From Eunapius fragilis (Eukaryota; Porifera; Demospongiae; Spongillida; Spongillidae), in NCBI GenBank assembly GCA_963681505.1, contig OY811971.1, forward strand, positions 297,501 to 361,500: 64,000 nucleotides of DNA, read 5' to 3'. Made by a program: the position numbers and the translations under genes. Below are positions 56,007 to 64,000 of the stretch, piece by piece; the stretch's first letter is position 1; the number at the start of each line of letters is the position of its first letter. The notes beneath the pieces are model-generated. The model worked only from the letters and a program-made list of their open reading frames with translations, made no database searches and was not told the origin of the DNA.

Positions 56007-57025
56007 TGTATGTGTGCACGTGTGTGTGTATGTGTGTGTGTGTATGTGTGCATGTGTGTATGTGTGTTTGTATGTATGCATGTGTGTGCATGTGTGTATG
56101 TGTGCACGTGTGTGTGTATGTGTGTGTGTATGTGTGCATGTGTGTATGTGTGTTTGTATGTATGCATGTGTGTGTGTATTGATGTGTATGTGTGTATGTG
56201 TATGTGGGTGTATTGTGTGTATGTGTGTGCATGTGTATGTGGTGTGTGTATGAATGTGTGTATGGTGGTGTGTGTATGTGTGTACATGTATGTGTATGTG
56301 TGTATGTGTGTGTACGTGTGTGTATGTATGTGTGTATGTGTGTATATATGTGTATGTATGTATGTGTATGTATGTGTGTGTATGTAATGTATGTATGTGT
56401 GTGTGCATGTGTGTGCATGTATGTGTGTGTATGTGTGTGTACGTAAGTGTGTGTATGTGTATATGATTTGTGTGTATGTATGTATGTGTGTGTGTATGTG
56501 TGGTGCGTATGTGTGTGTATGTGTGGTGTGTATGTGTGTATGTGTGTGTATGTGTGTACGTGTGCGTGTGTATGTGTGTATTATGTGTGTATGTGTGTAC
56601 GTGTGCGTGTGTATGTGTGCATGTGTGCATGTGTGTGTGCATGTGTGTATGTGTGCATGCATGTGTGTGTATGTGTGTGAATGCATGTGTGTATGTGTGT
56701 ATGTGTGTATGTATGCGTGTATGTGTGTATGTGTGTACGTGTGTGTGCGTGTGTATGTGTGTATGTGTGTGTATGTATGCGTGTGTATGTGTATGTGTGG
56801 ATGTATGTGTGTATGCATGTGTGTGTGCATGTGTGTATGTGTGTGTATGGTGTGTGTGCATGTGTGTGTATGTATGAGTGGATGTGTGTAATTGTGTGTG
56901 TATGTGTGTATGGTGTATGTATGTATGCATGTGTGCATGTGTGTGTGTTTGTATGTATGTGTGTGTGTGCATGTGTGTGTTCGTCTTCTATATATATGTG
57001 TGTATGTGTGTGTATGGTGGAGGTG
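55928..57025. repeat. 1.1-kb (TG)n/(TATG)n tract
   Basis: The longest simple-sequence tract in the window. It occupies the squalene synthase intron between exon 2 (57111) and the truncated exon 3 (55877). Paralogous introns hold tracts of 60-320 bp. Open frames up to 491 codons across it are artefacts. Confidence 0.97.
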
Positions 57026-57060
57026 TTGGGCATGTGTGGGGTTGACTAAGAGACATAAAG

Positions 57061-57086
57061 AGGGGGGGGGGGGGGGGGGGGGGGGC
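57061..57086. repeat. Poly-G homopolymer
   Basis: About 24 G next to the exon 2 donor region. The paralogous introns have only GGGGAGGGG here. Confidence 0.9.
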
Positions 57087-57110
57087 TCACTATTAACCCC
57101 TCCCACTTGC

Positions 57111-57203
57111 CTGAGGTCGTCGTCAAGTGCCTGGATCACTGCTACAAAGCTGCGACTGGTGGCATTGAGCAGCTGGTAACACCTCTTCATCCCGGGACTG
57201 AGC
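57111..57203 (-). pseudogene. FDFT1: Squalene synthase exon 2 missing its acceptor
   Basis: Reads LSPGMKRCYQLLNATSRSFV and AAVIQALDDDL to a GC donor. The first codons and the 3' splice site are lost. Compared with 60068-60095, 24 bases between two GAGC copies have been deleted. Confidence 0.8.
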
Positions 57204-57384
57204 CAAGATCATCGCGTCCTATAGGTCCGGTCCGGCTATGGCCGTACCAAATTTTAAGGACGGACCAATCATACGCCCTACGTGTATAAAATAGAGGTTC
57301 ATGGGTATACAACGTATGTGTACAGAACATGTAAACTCGAAGTCTCTACATCAATAATAGCTTTGCAGCTGCTTCTTTTTCCCT

Positions 57385-57968
57385 TCCACCATTGGCACAG
57401 TCACCCCTCCCCTTCCACCATTGGCACAGTCACCCCTTCCCTTCCACCAATGGCACAGTCACCCCTCCCCTTCCACCATTGGCACAGTCACCCCTCCCCT
57501 TCCACCATTGGCACAGTCCCCCCTTCCCTTCCACCAATGGCACAGTCACCCCTCCCCTTCCACCATTGGCACAGTCACCCCTCCCCTTCCACCATTGGCA
57601 CAGTCACCCCTTCCCTTCCACCATTGGCACAGTCACCCCTTCCCTTCCACCATTGGCACAGTCACCCCTTCCCTTCCACCATTGGCACAGTCACCCCTTC
57701 CCTTCCACCAATGGCACAGTCACCCCTCCCCTTCCACCATTGGCACAGTCACCCCTCCCCTTCCACCATTGGCACAGTCACCCCTCCCCTTCCACCATTG
57801 GCACAGTCACCCATCCCCTTCCACCATTGGCACAGTCACCCCTCCCTTCCACCATTGGCACAGTCACCCCTTCCCTTCCACCATTGGCACAGTCACCCCT
57901 CCCCTTCCACCATTGGCACAGTCACCCCTTCACTTCCACAGTCACCCCTCCCCTTCCACCATTGGCAC
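57385..57968. repeat. 29-bp minisatellite, about 20 units
   Basis: Same unit as 51179-54306, between death-domain modules 2 and 3. One unit is truncated near 57935. Confidence 0.96.
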
Positions 57969-58597
57969 AGTATCAATGATCACATTTTGTCGTGAAATTG
58001 ATTGTTGAATTACACATGTAGATCGTGAATATCATTTGTGGCAAAATGTGGTTTCCACAATGGTACATGCGCGGCCGGTAGGACATGATACGAGAGGTTT
58101 CATTTATATCAGTACGCTTTCCTGCTATGCTTAGTTTCGCTGAAACTTCCTAAAAGAAGGTAAGCGTTTTTGTATTGTACTTCTGCGTGTGGTATAAAAC
58201 GACCGCATTGGTTGTGTACTTTTCCCATGTATTGAAGCGAACAAACTAGCTTGAAGTATTAATAATACGCTGTAGTAATTTAAGGCCTAAGATCGCCATT
58301 TACTCTATAATCCATAACCTAGCTTAGCCATGCTCGCGAGTGAGCGAGAGAATTATCCGCTCTGAAGTGCATGACCAAAAAGACATATTAGAGAAAGAGG
58401 TTTGTGGTACTCGTGATCGGTGTAAGAGTGGGTCAACATGTTCGCTTGCAAATATAGGTTTAATTTACTTCCCACCCTTTCTTTTTTTACACAACTAATC
58501 GCAACCTTTTACAATGACGTTTTTAATGCATTCAGCTGATGGTTAATTAAAGGTTACAAAGAGCATATAGGTCCTTATGTTTTAATGCAGTGCCCAA

Positions 58598-59166
58598 ATG
58601 ACCACTAACCAAACAAGCAGAAAGAGAAAGAGAGACCCAAGCAGAGAACCACTGCAGGAGCAGGGGAGACATCTTGGTGAGTGGTATGATGTAATGATGT
58701 CTAAGAACAATTTCACCAACCACCACCTATCTTGGTATATTAAGGAAATGAAAAAGACGGAAAGAGCTATCCTGGTAGAAAGAGGCGTGGTAATGGTGGA
58801 AGAGGTGTGGCCAGAGGGAGAGAGCTGAAAAAGCGTGTCAAAAAGGGAGTTGTTTTGAGCACAGATGGCCACTGTAAAGAACTGAACCATCACGACCACG
58901 GGGAAATATTTGAGACTACCAAATCTGCAAGTTACAAATGGAGGGCCATAGGAAGGGAACTTGGCTTCACAGAGGGTGAGCTGGATGCCATTGTACGTGA
59001 ACCTGGACGGTATGGGGAAGAGGACTATTATGCGGCTATGATGATGAAGTGGTTGGACTGGGCACCACCCAACCATGACCATCCATCCATCCATAGTCTG
59101 TCTTCTGCTCTTCGTGCAGTGGGCAAAGAGAGACAGGCATTGGACCTTTGTGGAATATACAAGTAG
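58598..59166 (+). CDS. Death-domain protein gene 3 (two exons, 166 aa)
   Basis: Exon 1 is 58598-58676 and exon 2 is 58745-59166, with a 68-bp intron. The intact reading has a basic N-terminus (MTTNQTSRKRKRDPSREP, GRKRRGNGGRG, LKKRVKK) and a death domain (YKWRAIGRELGF, ELDAIVREPGRYGEED, MMKWLDWAPPNHDH, VGKERQALDL). Upstream are GTGGTATAAAACGACC (about 58189) and the fold-back-like GTGTAAGAGTGGG...TTTTTACAC region. It is the downstream half of a local tandem duplication with gene 2 (modules about 54300-57200 and 57970-60110). Confidence 0.82.
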
Positions 59167-59309
59167 TTATTCAGACAGGCATTGAACAAGTGATGATGTC
59201 ATCACCTTGGAGATGTACATTATTTTGTTGTGTGTTACAAGTAGTTATTTGATGTTATTTTGTTGTTGTATTTGTATGTCATTAAAACCATCACTGGTAT
59301 AAACACGTC

Positions 59310-59465
59310 ACAACAGTTGGTCTGGGAGGTTAACAGTACATATTCCAGAGTTGTTGCTACCACAGTAGAGAGCCATGTCACTAGCTTTAGTAGTTCTAAT
59401 GAACTCAAGTGCCACATCCCATGGAGGTACCCTGGTGTGATGGAAGGGAGGTGGTAATAAATGAC
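59310..59465. repeat. Conserved block downstream of death-domain gene 3
   Basis: Third plus-oriented copy of the 28490-28640 block, with one base deleted early. The reading VNSTYSRVVATTVESH to TAA is kept downstream of the deletion. Confidence 0.55.
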
Positions 59466-59469
59466 CCCA

Positions 59470-59523
59470 TCTTTTCTACTGTGTCTAGAGCCCTAAACTC
59501 CAGGTAGAAGGTACATATGACCG

Positions 59524-59524
<1 letters not shown>
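59470..59524 (-). pseudogene. FDFT1: Truncated squalene synthase exon 3
   Basis: Minus strand [19 protein letters not shown] with acceptor CAG. It is the most complete of the four truncated copies because it keeps the FRALD residues. Confidence 0.78.
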
Positions 59525-59526
<2 letters not shown>

Positions 59527-59578
<52 letters not shown>

Positions 59579-59600
59579 TGTGCATTCACCTTCATTCATT
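59527..59600. repeat. (TG)n microsatellite
   Basis: TG tract between the truncated and full copies of squalene synthase exon 3. About 1.5 units of the 29-bp minisatellite follow (59618-59672). Confidence 0.93.
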
Positions 59601-59679
59601 GTGTGTGTGTGTGCATCCACCATTGGTACACCCTTCCACCATTGGTACACTCACCCCTCCCCTTCCACCATTGACTTAC

Positions 59680-59843
59680 AGTTGGGAACTCCTCCAAGAC
59701 AGCTCTGTCCTTCTCCTTACTGTCCATGTACCTCCATTGGGGGTCATACAGGTAGGTGTGGAACTGCTTCAACATGGGAATCTTCTCCACCACATGGATG
59801 GTCATGTCATCTTCTACTGTGTCCAGAATCCTAAGCACCAGGT
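59680..59843 (-). pseudogene. FDFT1: Squalene synthase exon 3 with 20-bp deletion
   Basis: Encodes LVLRILDTVEDDMTIHVVEK to ...DRAVLEEFPT with donor GTAAGT and the consensus DTVEDD motif. Compared with 31588-31771, 20 bases between two ACC copies just after the acceptor are missing, removing PAICIFY and shifting frame relative to exon 2. Otherwise well preserved. Confidence 0.82.
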
Positions 59844-59846
59844 CTG

Positions 59847-59893
<47 letters not shown>
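59844..59893. repeat. (TG)n microsatellite
   Basis: The CA tract before the exon 3 acceptor on the minus strand. Confidence 0.93.
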
Positions 59894-59895
<2 letters not shown>

Positions 59896-59978
59896 ATGGT
59901 GGAGGTGTTTGGCATGATGTGTGGGATGGACGAAGTGAAGTAAAGGGGAGGGGCTCACTATTAACCCCTCCCACTTGC

Positions 59979-60076
59979 CTCAGGTCATCGTCAAGTGCCT
60001 GGATCACTGCTGCAAAGCTGCGACTGGTGGCATTGAGCAGCTGGTAACACCTCTTCAACCCAGGACTGAGCGTATC
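59979..60076 (-). CDS. FDFT1: Squalene synthase exon 2 (unit B), intact
   Basis: The 98-nt exon encodes DTLSPGLKRCYQLLNATSRS and FAAVIQALDDDLR. The acceptor CCAAG is intact and the donor is GC-type (GAG|GCAAGT). It is the best-preserved exon 2 in the window. No exon 1 is found upstream within 4 kb, and exon 3 next to it has a frame-shifting deletion, so the gene copy is not functional as seen. Confidence 0.82.
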
Positions 60077-61411
60077 CTTGGCAACAGCGAGCCAAGACCA
60101 TCAGGCACTAAAGGGCCATAACAAATTTAAAGGACGGATCACAACCAACCAACAAACAATTTGTATTAAATAGAGGTTCATTAATTGATACGGGTATACA
60201 TACGACGCGAAGTCTCTACATCAATAGCTTTGCAGCTGCTTCGTCTTTTTAATTGCCAGTTTTATCACCCAGTTAGCTCTAGGGAGGTACGGAGAGAATA
60301 AACCCATTTCCTATGGCCAATTACACCGGAAAAAGAGATTATTTTATTAATTACTAATTTGAGGTACTGCATTGGAATATAATGGTCTTAGCGGTCTGAT
60401 AAGTTTTAAATCATCTTAGTATACAAGAATGTATGTGGGTTGTATATTGTATGAAATAAATTTGGTGTCATGGCAGGGTGGAGAGGAGAGTGCGTAGGGG
60501 TGTGGAGTGCGTAGGGTGTGTGTGTGTGGGGTGCGTGCGGAGTGTATAGGTGTGTATGGAGTAGGAAGCATGCAAGGTGTGTGTGGAGAGGTGAGTGTGG
60601 AGTGTGTAGGGTGTGTGTGGGAGGGATGTGTGTGGAGAGGGGAGAGTGGAGATGGGTGCATGCATAGGGTGTGGAGTGTGTAAGATGTGTGTGGAGAGGG
60701 GAGAGTGTAGGGTGTTTGAGATGGGTGTGTGTGGAGAGGGATGTGTGCAGTGTATAGTGTGTGTATGGAGAAGGGAGTGTGTAGAGTGTATGTGGAGAGG
60801 GGTGTGTGTGCACACAATAAGTCCCCTACACTACTCAATTTACACACATACACATACCAACCCATCCACGCCCATTTGCCTACCCACCCAAGTCAGATAA
60901 ATCCCTGATAATGGGTGTATTAATTGACTATACAGTTACATGTACATGTCATTTTCATGTTTGACTTATCACTAGTTTTATTGGAACAGTTTATACATGT
61001 ACAGTTAAAAATTTTTGTACTTATATGTGTGATAGAGAAAGAGTGACATTAGCTGCAGCTATCCTGAGAACAATCACTCAGAAGCAGTACGCAAAGAAGA
61101 AAACACAGGATACCCCCACATACTCAATAATTACAGGAGTATAACCAACAGTTCGTTGATTACTCTGATATGGTATTGCCATGTTCGATTGTAGTAAAAA
61201 CTCATGTCTAAATTCAACAAAAAGTGGAACCCAGCTTCTTATATCTGGAAACATTCATGGGCCAAGTACAGTTAGAGTGAAAAAAAAAAGAACATAGTGT
61301 AATCAAATGCACCAAATGCCCCATGACATGTGCACTCCTGCACAATACATTCAAAGGTTATAAAATAAAAGATGAAGAGAGCAGAAACTCTTCACAGCTG
61401 TCTTCTAGTCA
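60077..61411. other. Unassigned stretch with a GT/GA-rich tract
   Basis: A purine/GT-rich low-complexity tract (about 60470-60815, GTGTGGAGAGG motifs) lies in otherwise unique A/T-rich sequence. Open frames on its minus strand are artefacts of the tract. No gene was recognised. Confidence 0.5.
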
Positions 61412-61678
61412 ATGAGTGCCCTCAACCAGCTAAATGCAATCTGCACTTGTAAATTTGGGGAGAGTGCTCAGTCTATACTAGCATGCACACCTAGGTCACA
61501 ACTTATCACATGGTCATCATCAAAAAGGCAGCTCCAAGAAACTAGAAAAAAAAAAGACTTCCATCAAACAGCGATGGATAATACTGCCCCACAATTAGTA
61601 AAGGAAAACAGGACAAGCTGGCGGTCTTATGATAGGGCAAGAAAAGCAGAAAGTTTAGAATACAAAACCACAAGATAA
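61412..61678 (+). CDS. Unknown 88-codon open frame
   Basis: Reads MSALNQLNAICTCKFGESAQ to ...AESLEYKTTR. Polar and lysine-rich, with no recognised motif. The region to 61910 is A-rich and may be a decayed element. Low support. Confidence 0.2.
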   Translation: MSALNQLNAICTCKFGESAQSILACTPRSQLITWSSSKRQLQETRKKKDFHQTAMDNTAPQLVKENRTSWRSYDRARKAESLEYKTTR

Positions 61679-61914
61679 AGCGAATTCATGGATGCAAATG
61701 ACTTCTATTCCATTTAACAAAGAAGCTGTTCTGGCAGAGGCAAGAATATGGAGTGATGGACAGAAAATAAAGTGACAAGAAGGCAAAGATTAGAAAAATG
61801 GAAGACAAATAGTGAAAGCGTTTTTATAAGCAAGTAAAATACCAGCAGCAAGTAGAAGTGATGTAAAGAGAGCACCATTAGAAATTACCAGAGGGCATTA
61901 CAATGCCAATTAAA

Positions 61915-62345
61915 AACCTTTGAGGAGTAACAAATCCTGCACAGTGAAAAATTACATGGAATCATTGTGTGATTGAACAGGAAATAACAAATCCTGATAT
62001 AGCTCTATTTGCATGCAGCAATTCTGCAGTTGCAATGGCGATGGTCTGTAATGTTGAATTGAATCACGCTTTCTGACACCTTCAGGTAGGCCTGTGAGGT
62101 TCTGATAAGTACCAGTACCAGACGTAGATGGACCCAAGTTAGGAGACACACCAGCTACTTCAGCAACCACCAAATAATGTCACACTGTCACAGGGTACCT
62201 CCCACCACCAGGGTACCTCCATGGGGTGTGGCACATGAGGTCATTAGCCCAGCTCAGGGAGAACTACGCTATGGTTCTCTACTACAGTGGCAACAACACT
62301 GGTGTGAGTTGAAACATGCACGGTCAGATGGATCCCTCTAGTGAT
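61915..62345 (-). other. Module X, third copy
   Basis: Matches 13200-14200 and 50760-51130. Minus-strand readings GTGTYQNLTGLPEGV, HLTVHVSTHTSVVATVVENH and MQIELYQDLLFPVQSHND are kept with frameshifts between them. Confidence 0.45.
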
Positions 62346-62449
62346 TGTGCTAACAGATGTATAATATTGCATTCAAAATGTAACACACACATCTGAAGGC
62401 AGAATAAATTACATCACCATGGGGATGACATAATCACTAACTACTCACA

Positions 62450-62562
62450 AAGGTCCAAGGCTTGTCTCTCTTTGCCCACTGCACGAAGAGCAGAAGACAG
62501 ACTTTGGATGGACGGATGGTCATGGTTGGGTGGTGCCCAGTCCAACCAACTCTTCATTGTCC
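62450..62562 (-). pseudogene. Death-domain gene C-terminal fragment, inverted
   Basis: The minus strand reads SWLDWAPPNHDHPSIQSLSS and ALRAVGKERQALDLCE with a normal TAG stop. The upstream part is replaced by the 26-bp minisatellite. Opposite orientation to the intact genes. Confidence 0.87.
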
Positions 62563-62575
62563 TCGTCAGATTTAA

Positions 62576-63060
62576 TTGTGGAGGTGGTGATGGGAGGTAC
62601 CCTGTGAAGGTGGTGATGGGAGGTACCTGTGGAGGTGGTGGTGGGAGATACCCTGTGGAGGTGGTGATGGGAGGTACCCTGTGGAGGTGGTGATGGGAGG
62701 TACCCTGTGGAGGTGGTGGTGGGAGGTACCCTGTGGAGGTGGTGACGGGAGGTACCCTGTGGAGGTAGTGATGGGTGATACCCTATGGAGGTGATGATGG
62801 GAGGTATCCTGTGGAGGTGGTGATGGGAGGTACCCTGTGGAGGTGGTGATGGGAGGTATCCTGTGAAGGTGGTGGTGGGAGGTACCCTGTGGAGGTGGTG
62901 ATGGGAGGTACCCTGTGGAGGTGGTTATGGGAGGTACCCTGTGGAGATGGTGGTGGGAGGTACCCTGCAGAGGTGGTAATGGGAGGTACCCTGTGGAGGT
63001 GGTGGTAGGAGGTACCCTGCGGAGGTGATGATGCGAGGTACCCTGTGGAGGTGGTGATGT
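62576..63060. repeat. 26-bp minisatellite, about 18 units
   Basis: Same unit as at 14393 and 25667. It shows the uninterrupted arrangement, death-domain fragment - array - squalene synthase exon 5, that existed in unit A before the composite element inserted. Confidence 0.95.
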
Positions 63061-63157
63061 ACAAAGGTCTGAACACCTCCATGACCCTCCCCAACACATA
63101 GCACACTGCCACCCCACAGGGCAGAGGGAGGGATGGGGAGGGAGGAGGGGTGCATAT

Positions 63158-63349
63158 GTCTCAAGGTCAAAACTCTCTTCCCTGTAAGGTGTCTTCAAGG
63201 TAGTCCCTAATGATGTTTGTCTTCTGTAGGAACAGTCCCATGGAGTTAGATATCCTCTGGTCCCTCCCTACCAGCTCACTCTCCAGACCAGAGGCAGAGA
63301 ACAGCTGTGATAGGCCTATCCCCACCAGGCCTGCTACGTAGTGACAGTA
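63158..63349 (-). pseudogene. FDFT1: Squalene synthase exon with DYLED motif (better copy)
   Basis: Encodes [20 protein letters not shown] and [20 protein letters not shown] followed by TLQGREF. This covers the second aspartate-rich motif and the substrate pocket of squalene synthase. After REF, the codons expected to be W and R/Q are TGA, and the donor reads ATATGC instead of GTATGC. The acceptor ATAG and everything up to REF are intact. Exons 1-3 of this copy would lie beyond the right edge. Confidence 0.87.
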
Positions 63350-63506
63350 CTATGGCATGGGGACCAGAGGGGCGTGGTGAAAGTAAAGGTGTGATATGGA
63401 ATCACAGTCACTTGATCATAAAATAAGCTGATAATAACTAGGCATCAGATGATTCTACCCAATAACTTTTAATGACCTTCCTCTTCACTGCATCCTTTCC
63501 TCTCCT

Positions 63507-63528
63507 CCCCCCCCCCCCCCCCCCCCCT
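63507..63528. repeat. Poly-C homopolymer
   Basis: About 21 C in a region equivalent to the CTCCCCTCTCCCTCTCC stretch of unit A near 26980. Confidence 0.9.
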
Positions 63529-63627
63529 TTCAATAATGGCATAGGGGGGCTCCTAACCAAACAACAGTACAATTTTTATTCTTCGCCCGCGAGATCTCGC
63601 TCGCTTATATACCGTTATCAATTTATA

Positions 63628-63911
63628 CAAGTAAAGAAAAACATTCTCTAACGAGAAAGTTGGTGGGATATAGGAATTGGAGGCAAAGGTGACGTAAAAA
63701 GGAGGGGAACAAGGTTTTGAGAAAAGGGTAAATGAGACAAAAATCGTATATTTAGCACGTGTAAATGTAACAGAAAAGAAGTGCTAAATATAGGATTTTT
63801 GTCTCATTTACCCTTTTCTCAAAACCTTGTTCCCCTCCTTTTTACGTCACCTTTGCCTCCAATTCCTATATCCCACCAACTTTCTCGTTAGAGAATGTTT
63901 TTCTTTACTTG
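63628..63911. mobile_element. 284-bp fold-back element (family member 2)
   Basis: CAAGTAAAGAAAAACATTCT is inverted at the end and the arms are nearly perfect complements. It has the same length as 22960-23243 and shares ACGAGAAAGTTGGTGGGATA. The inner arms differ strongly from the other member. Confidence 0.85.
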
Positions 63912-63950
63912 TTTCCTCTATTTTTTCATTATCATTTTTTAATACTGCAA

Positions 63951-63955
<5 letters not shown>

Positions 63956-63985
<30 letters not shown>
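63956..63985. repeat. Poly-C homopolymer at window end
   Basis: About 30 C, the longest homopolymer in the window. Confidence 0.9.
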
Positions 63986-63986
<1 letters not shown>

Positions 63987-64000
63987 CTTCAATTACCGTC

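Noticed and set aside
55715..57190. 491-codon and other frames rich in HTHTY or VCVCM
   Set aside because: They are products of (TG)n/(TATG)n tracts. The same holds at 28488-29069, 34675-35237 and 35805-36768.
57205..57265. GC-rich GGTCCGGTCCGGCTATGGCC stretch as a structured RNA or tRNA
   Set aside because: It has inverted-repeat character but no cloverleaf, no A/B boxes and no conserved T-loop. The paralogue at 60105 lacks the pairing.
60406..60865. Minus-strand frames of 115-149 codons (HTHPSPHT-rich)
   Set aside because: Low-complexity GT/GA tract open in several frames at once, without any coding sign.

Overview
The window is eukaryotic and almost certainly from an invertebrate animal. 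It has spliced genes with very short introns (59-83 bp), fragments of a squalene synthase (FDFT1-type) gene, a death-domain gene family, a Ras fragment, a Ty3/Gypsy element and many small DNA transposons. The style (death-domain families, RecQ-carrying transposons, tiny introns, dense minisatellites) suggests a marine basal metazoan, perhaps a demosponge. That attribution is inference and is not proven here.

The main organisation is a tandem segmental duplication. Squalene synthase exon 1 with its flanking CA repeat occurs at about 31-142 and again at 36611-36722, on the minus strand both times. The sequence to the right of each is collinear. Unit A is about 31-36610; unit B runs from about 36611 past the window end. 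The units share, in order: a micro-exon gene, a death-domain pseudogene whose intron holds a Ras fragment, a MULE-like transposon end, a repeat-protein gene, a hAT transposase remnant, and then a mosaic of death-domain and squalene-synthase pieces. The copies differ mainly by transposon insertions and by large changes in minisatellite copy number.

Unit A: exon 1 of one squalene synthase copy (41-142); a MULE-type MITE (723-880); an array of GVNPP micro-exons (2597-3104) and further exons to about 3840; death-domain/Ras pseudogenes (5324-6500); a MULE left end (7420); a broken repeat-protein gene (9704-10201); a hAT remnant split by a 1280-bp fold-back element (11203-12482); a 26-bp minisatellite split by a 10.7-kb composite fold-back element (14993-25666), which itself holds a 165-bp satellite that reverses orientation and a 4.6-kb TTAA-flanked transposon; squalene synthase exon pieces (26675-36722, minus strand); an intact death-domain gene (27773-28341); and a 5'-truncated Gypsy element (28915-31322).

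Unit B: remnants of the micro-exon gene; the same death-domain/Ras pseudogenes with a 20-bp minisatellite of about 96 units grown from death-domain codons (40721-42640); a MULE with a RecQ helicase remnant (43328-46176); an intact repeat-protein gene with 24 GSGQGLAVDG units (46510-47640); a second MULE in the hAT remnant (49030-50122); a 29-bp minisatellite of about 108 units (51179-54306); two more intact death-domain genes (55075-55635, 58598-59166) interleaved with squalene synthase exons; and an inverted death-domain fragment plus squalene synthase exon 5 (62450-63349).

Only the three death-domain genes and the repeat-protein gene look intact. No complete squalene synthase can be assembled from this window, because most of its exons carry lesions or are truncated. 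The giant open frames in this window come from minisatellites and are not genes.
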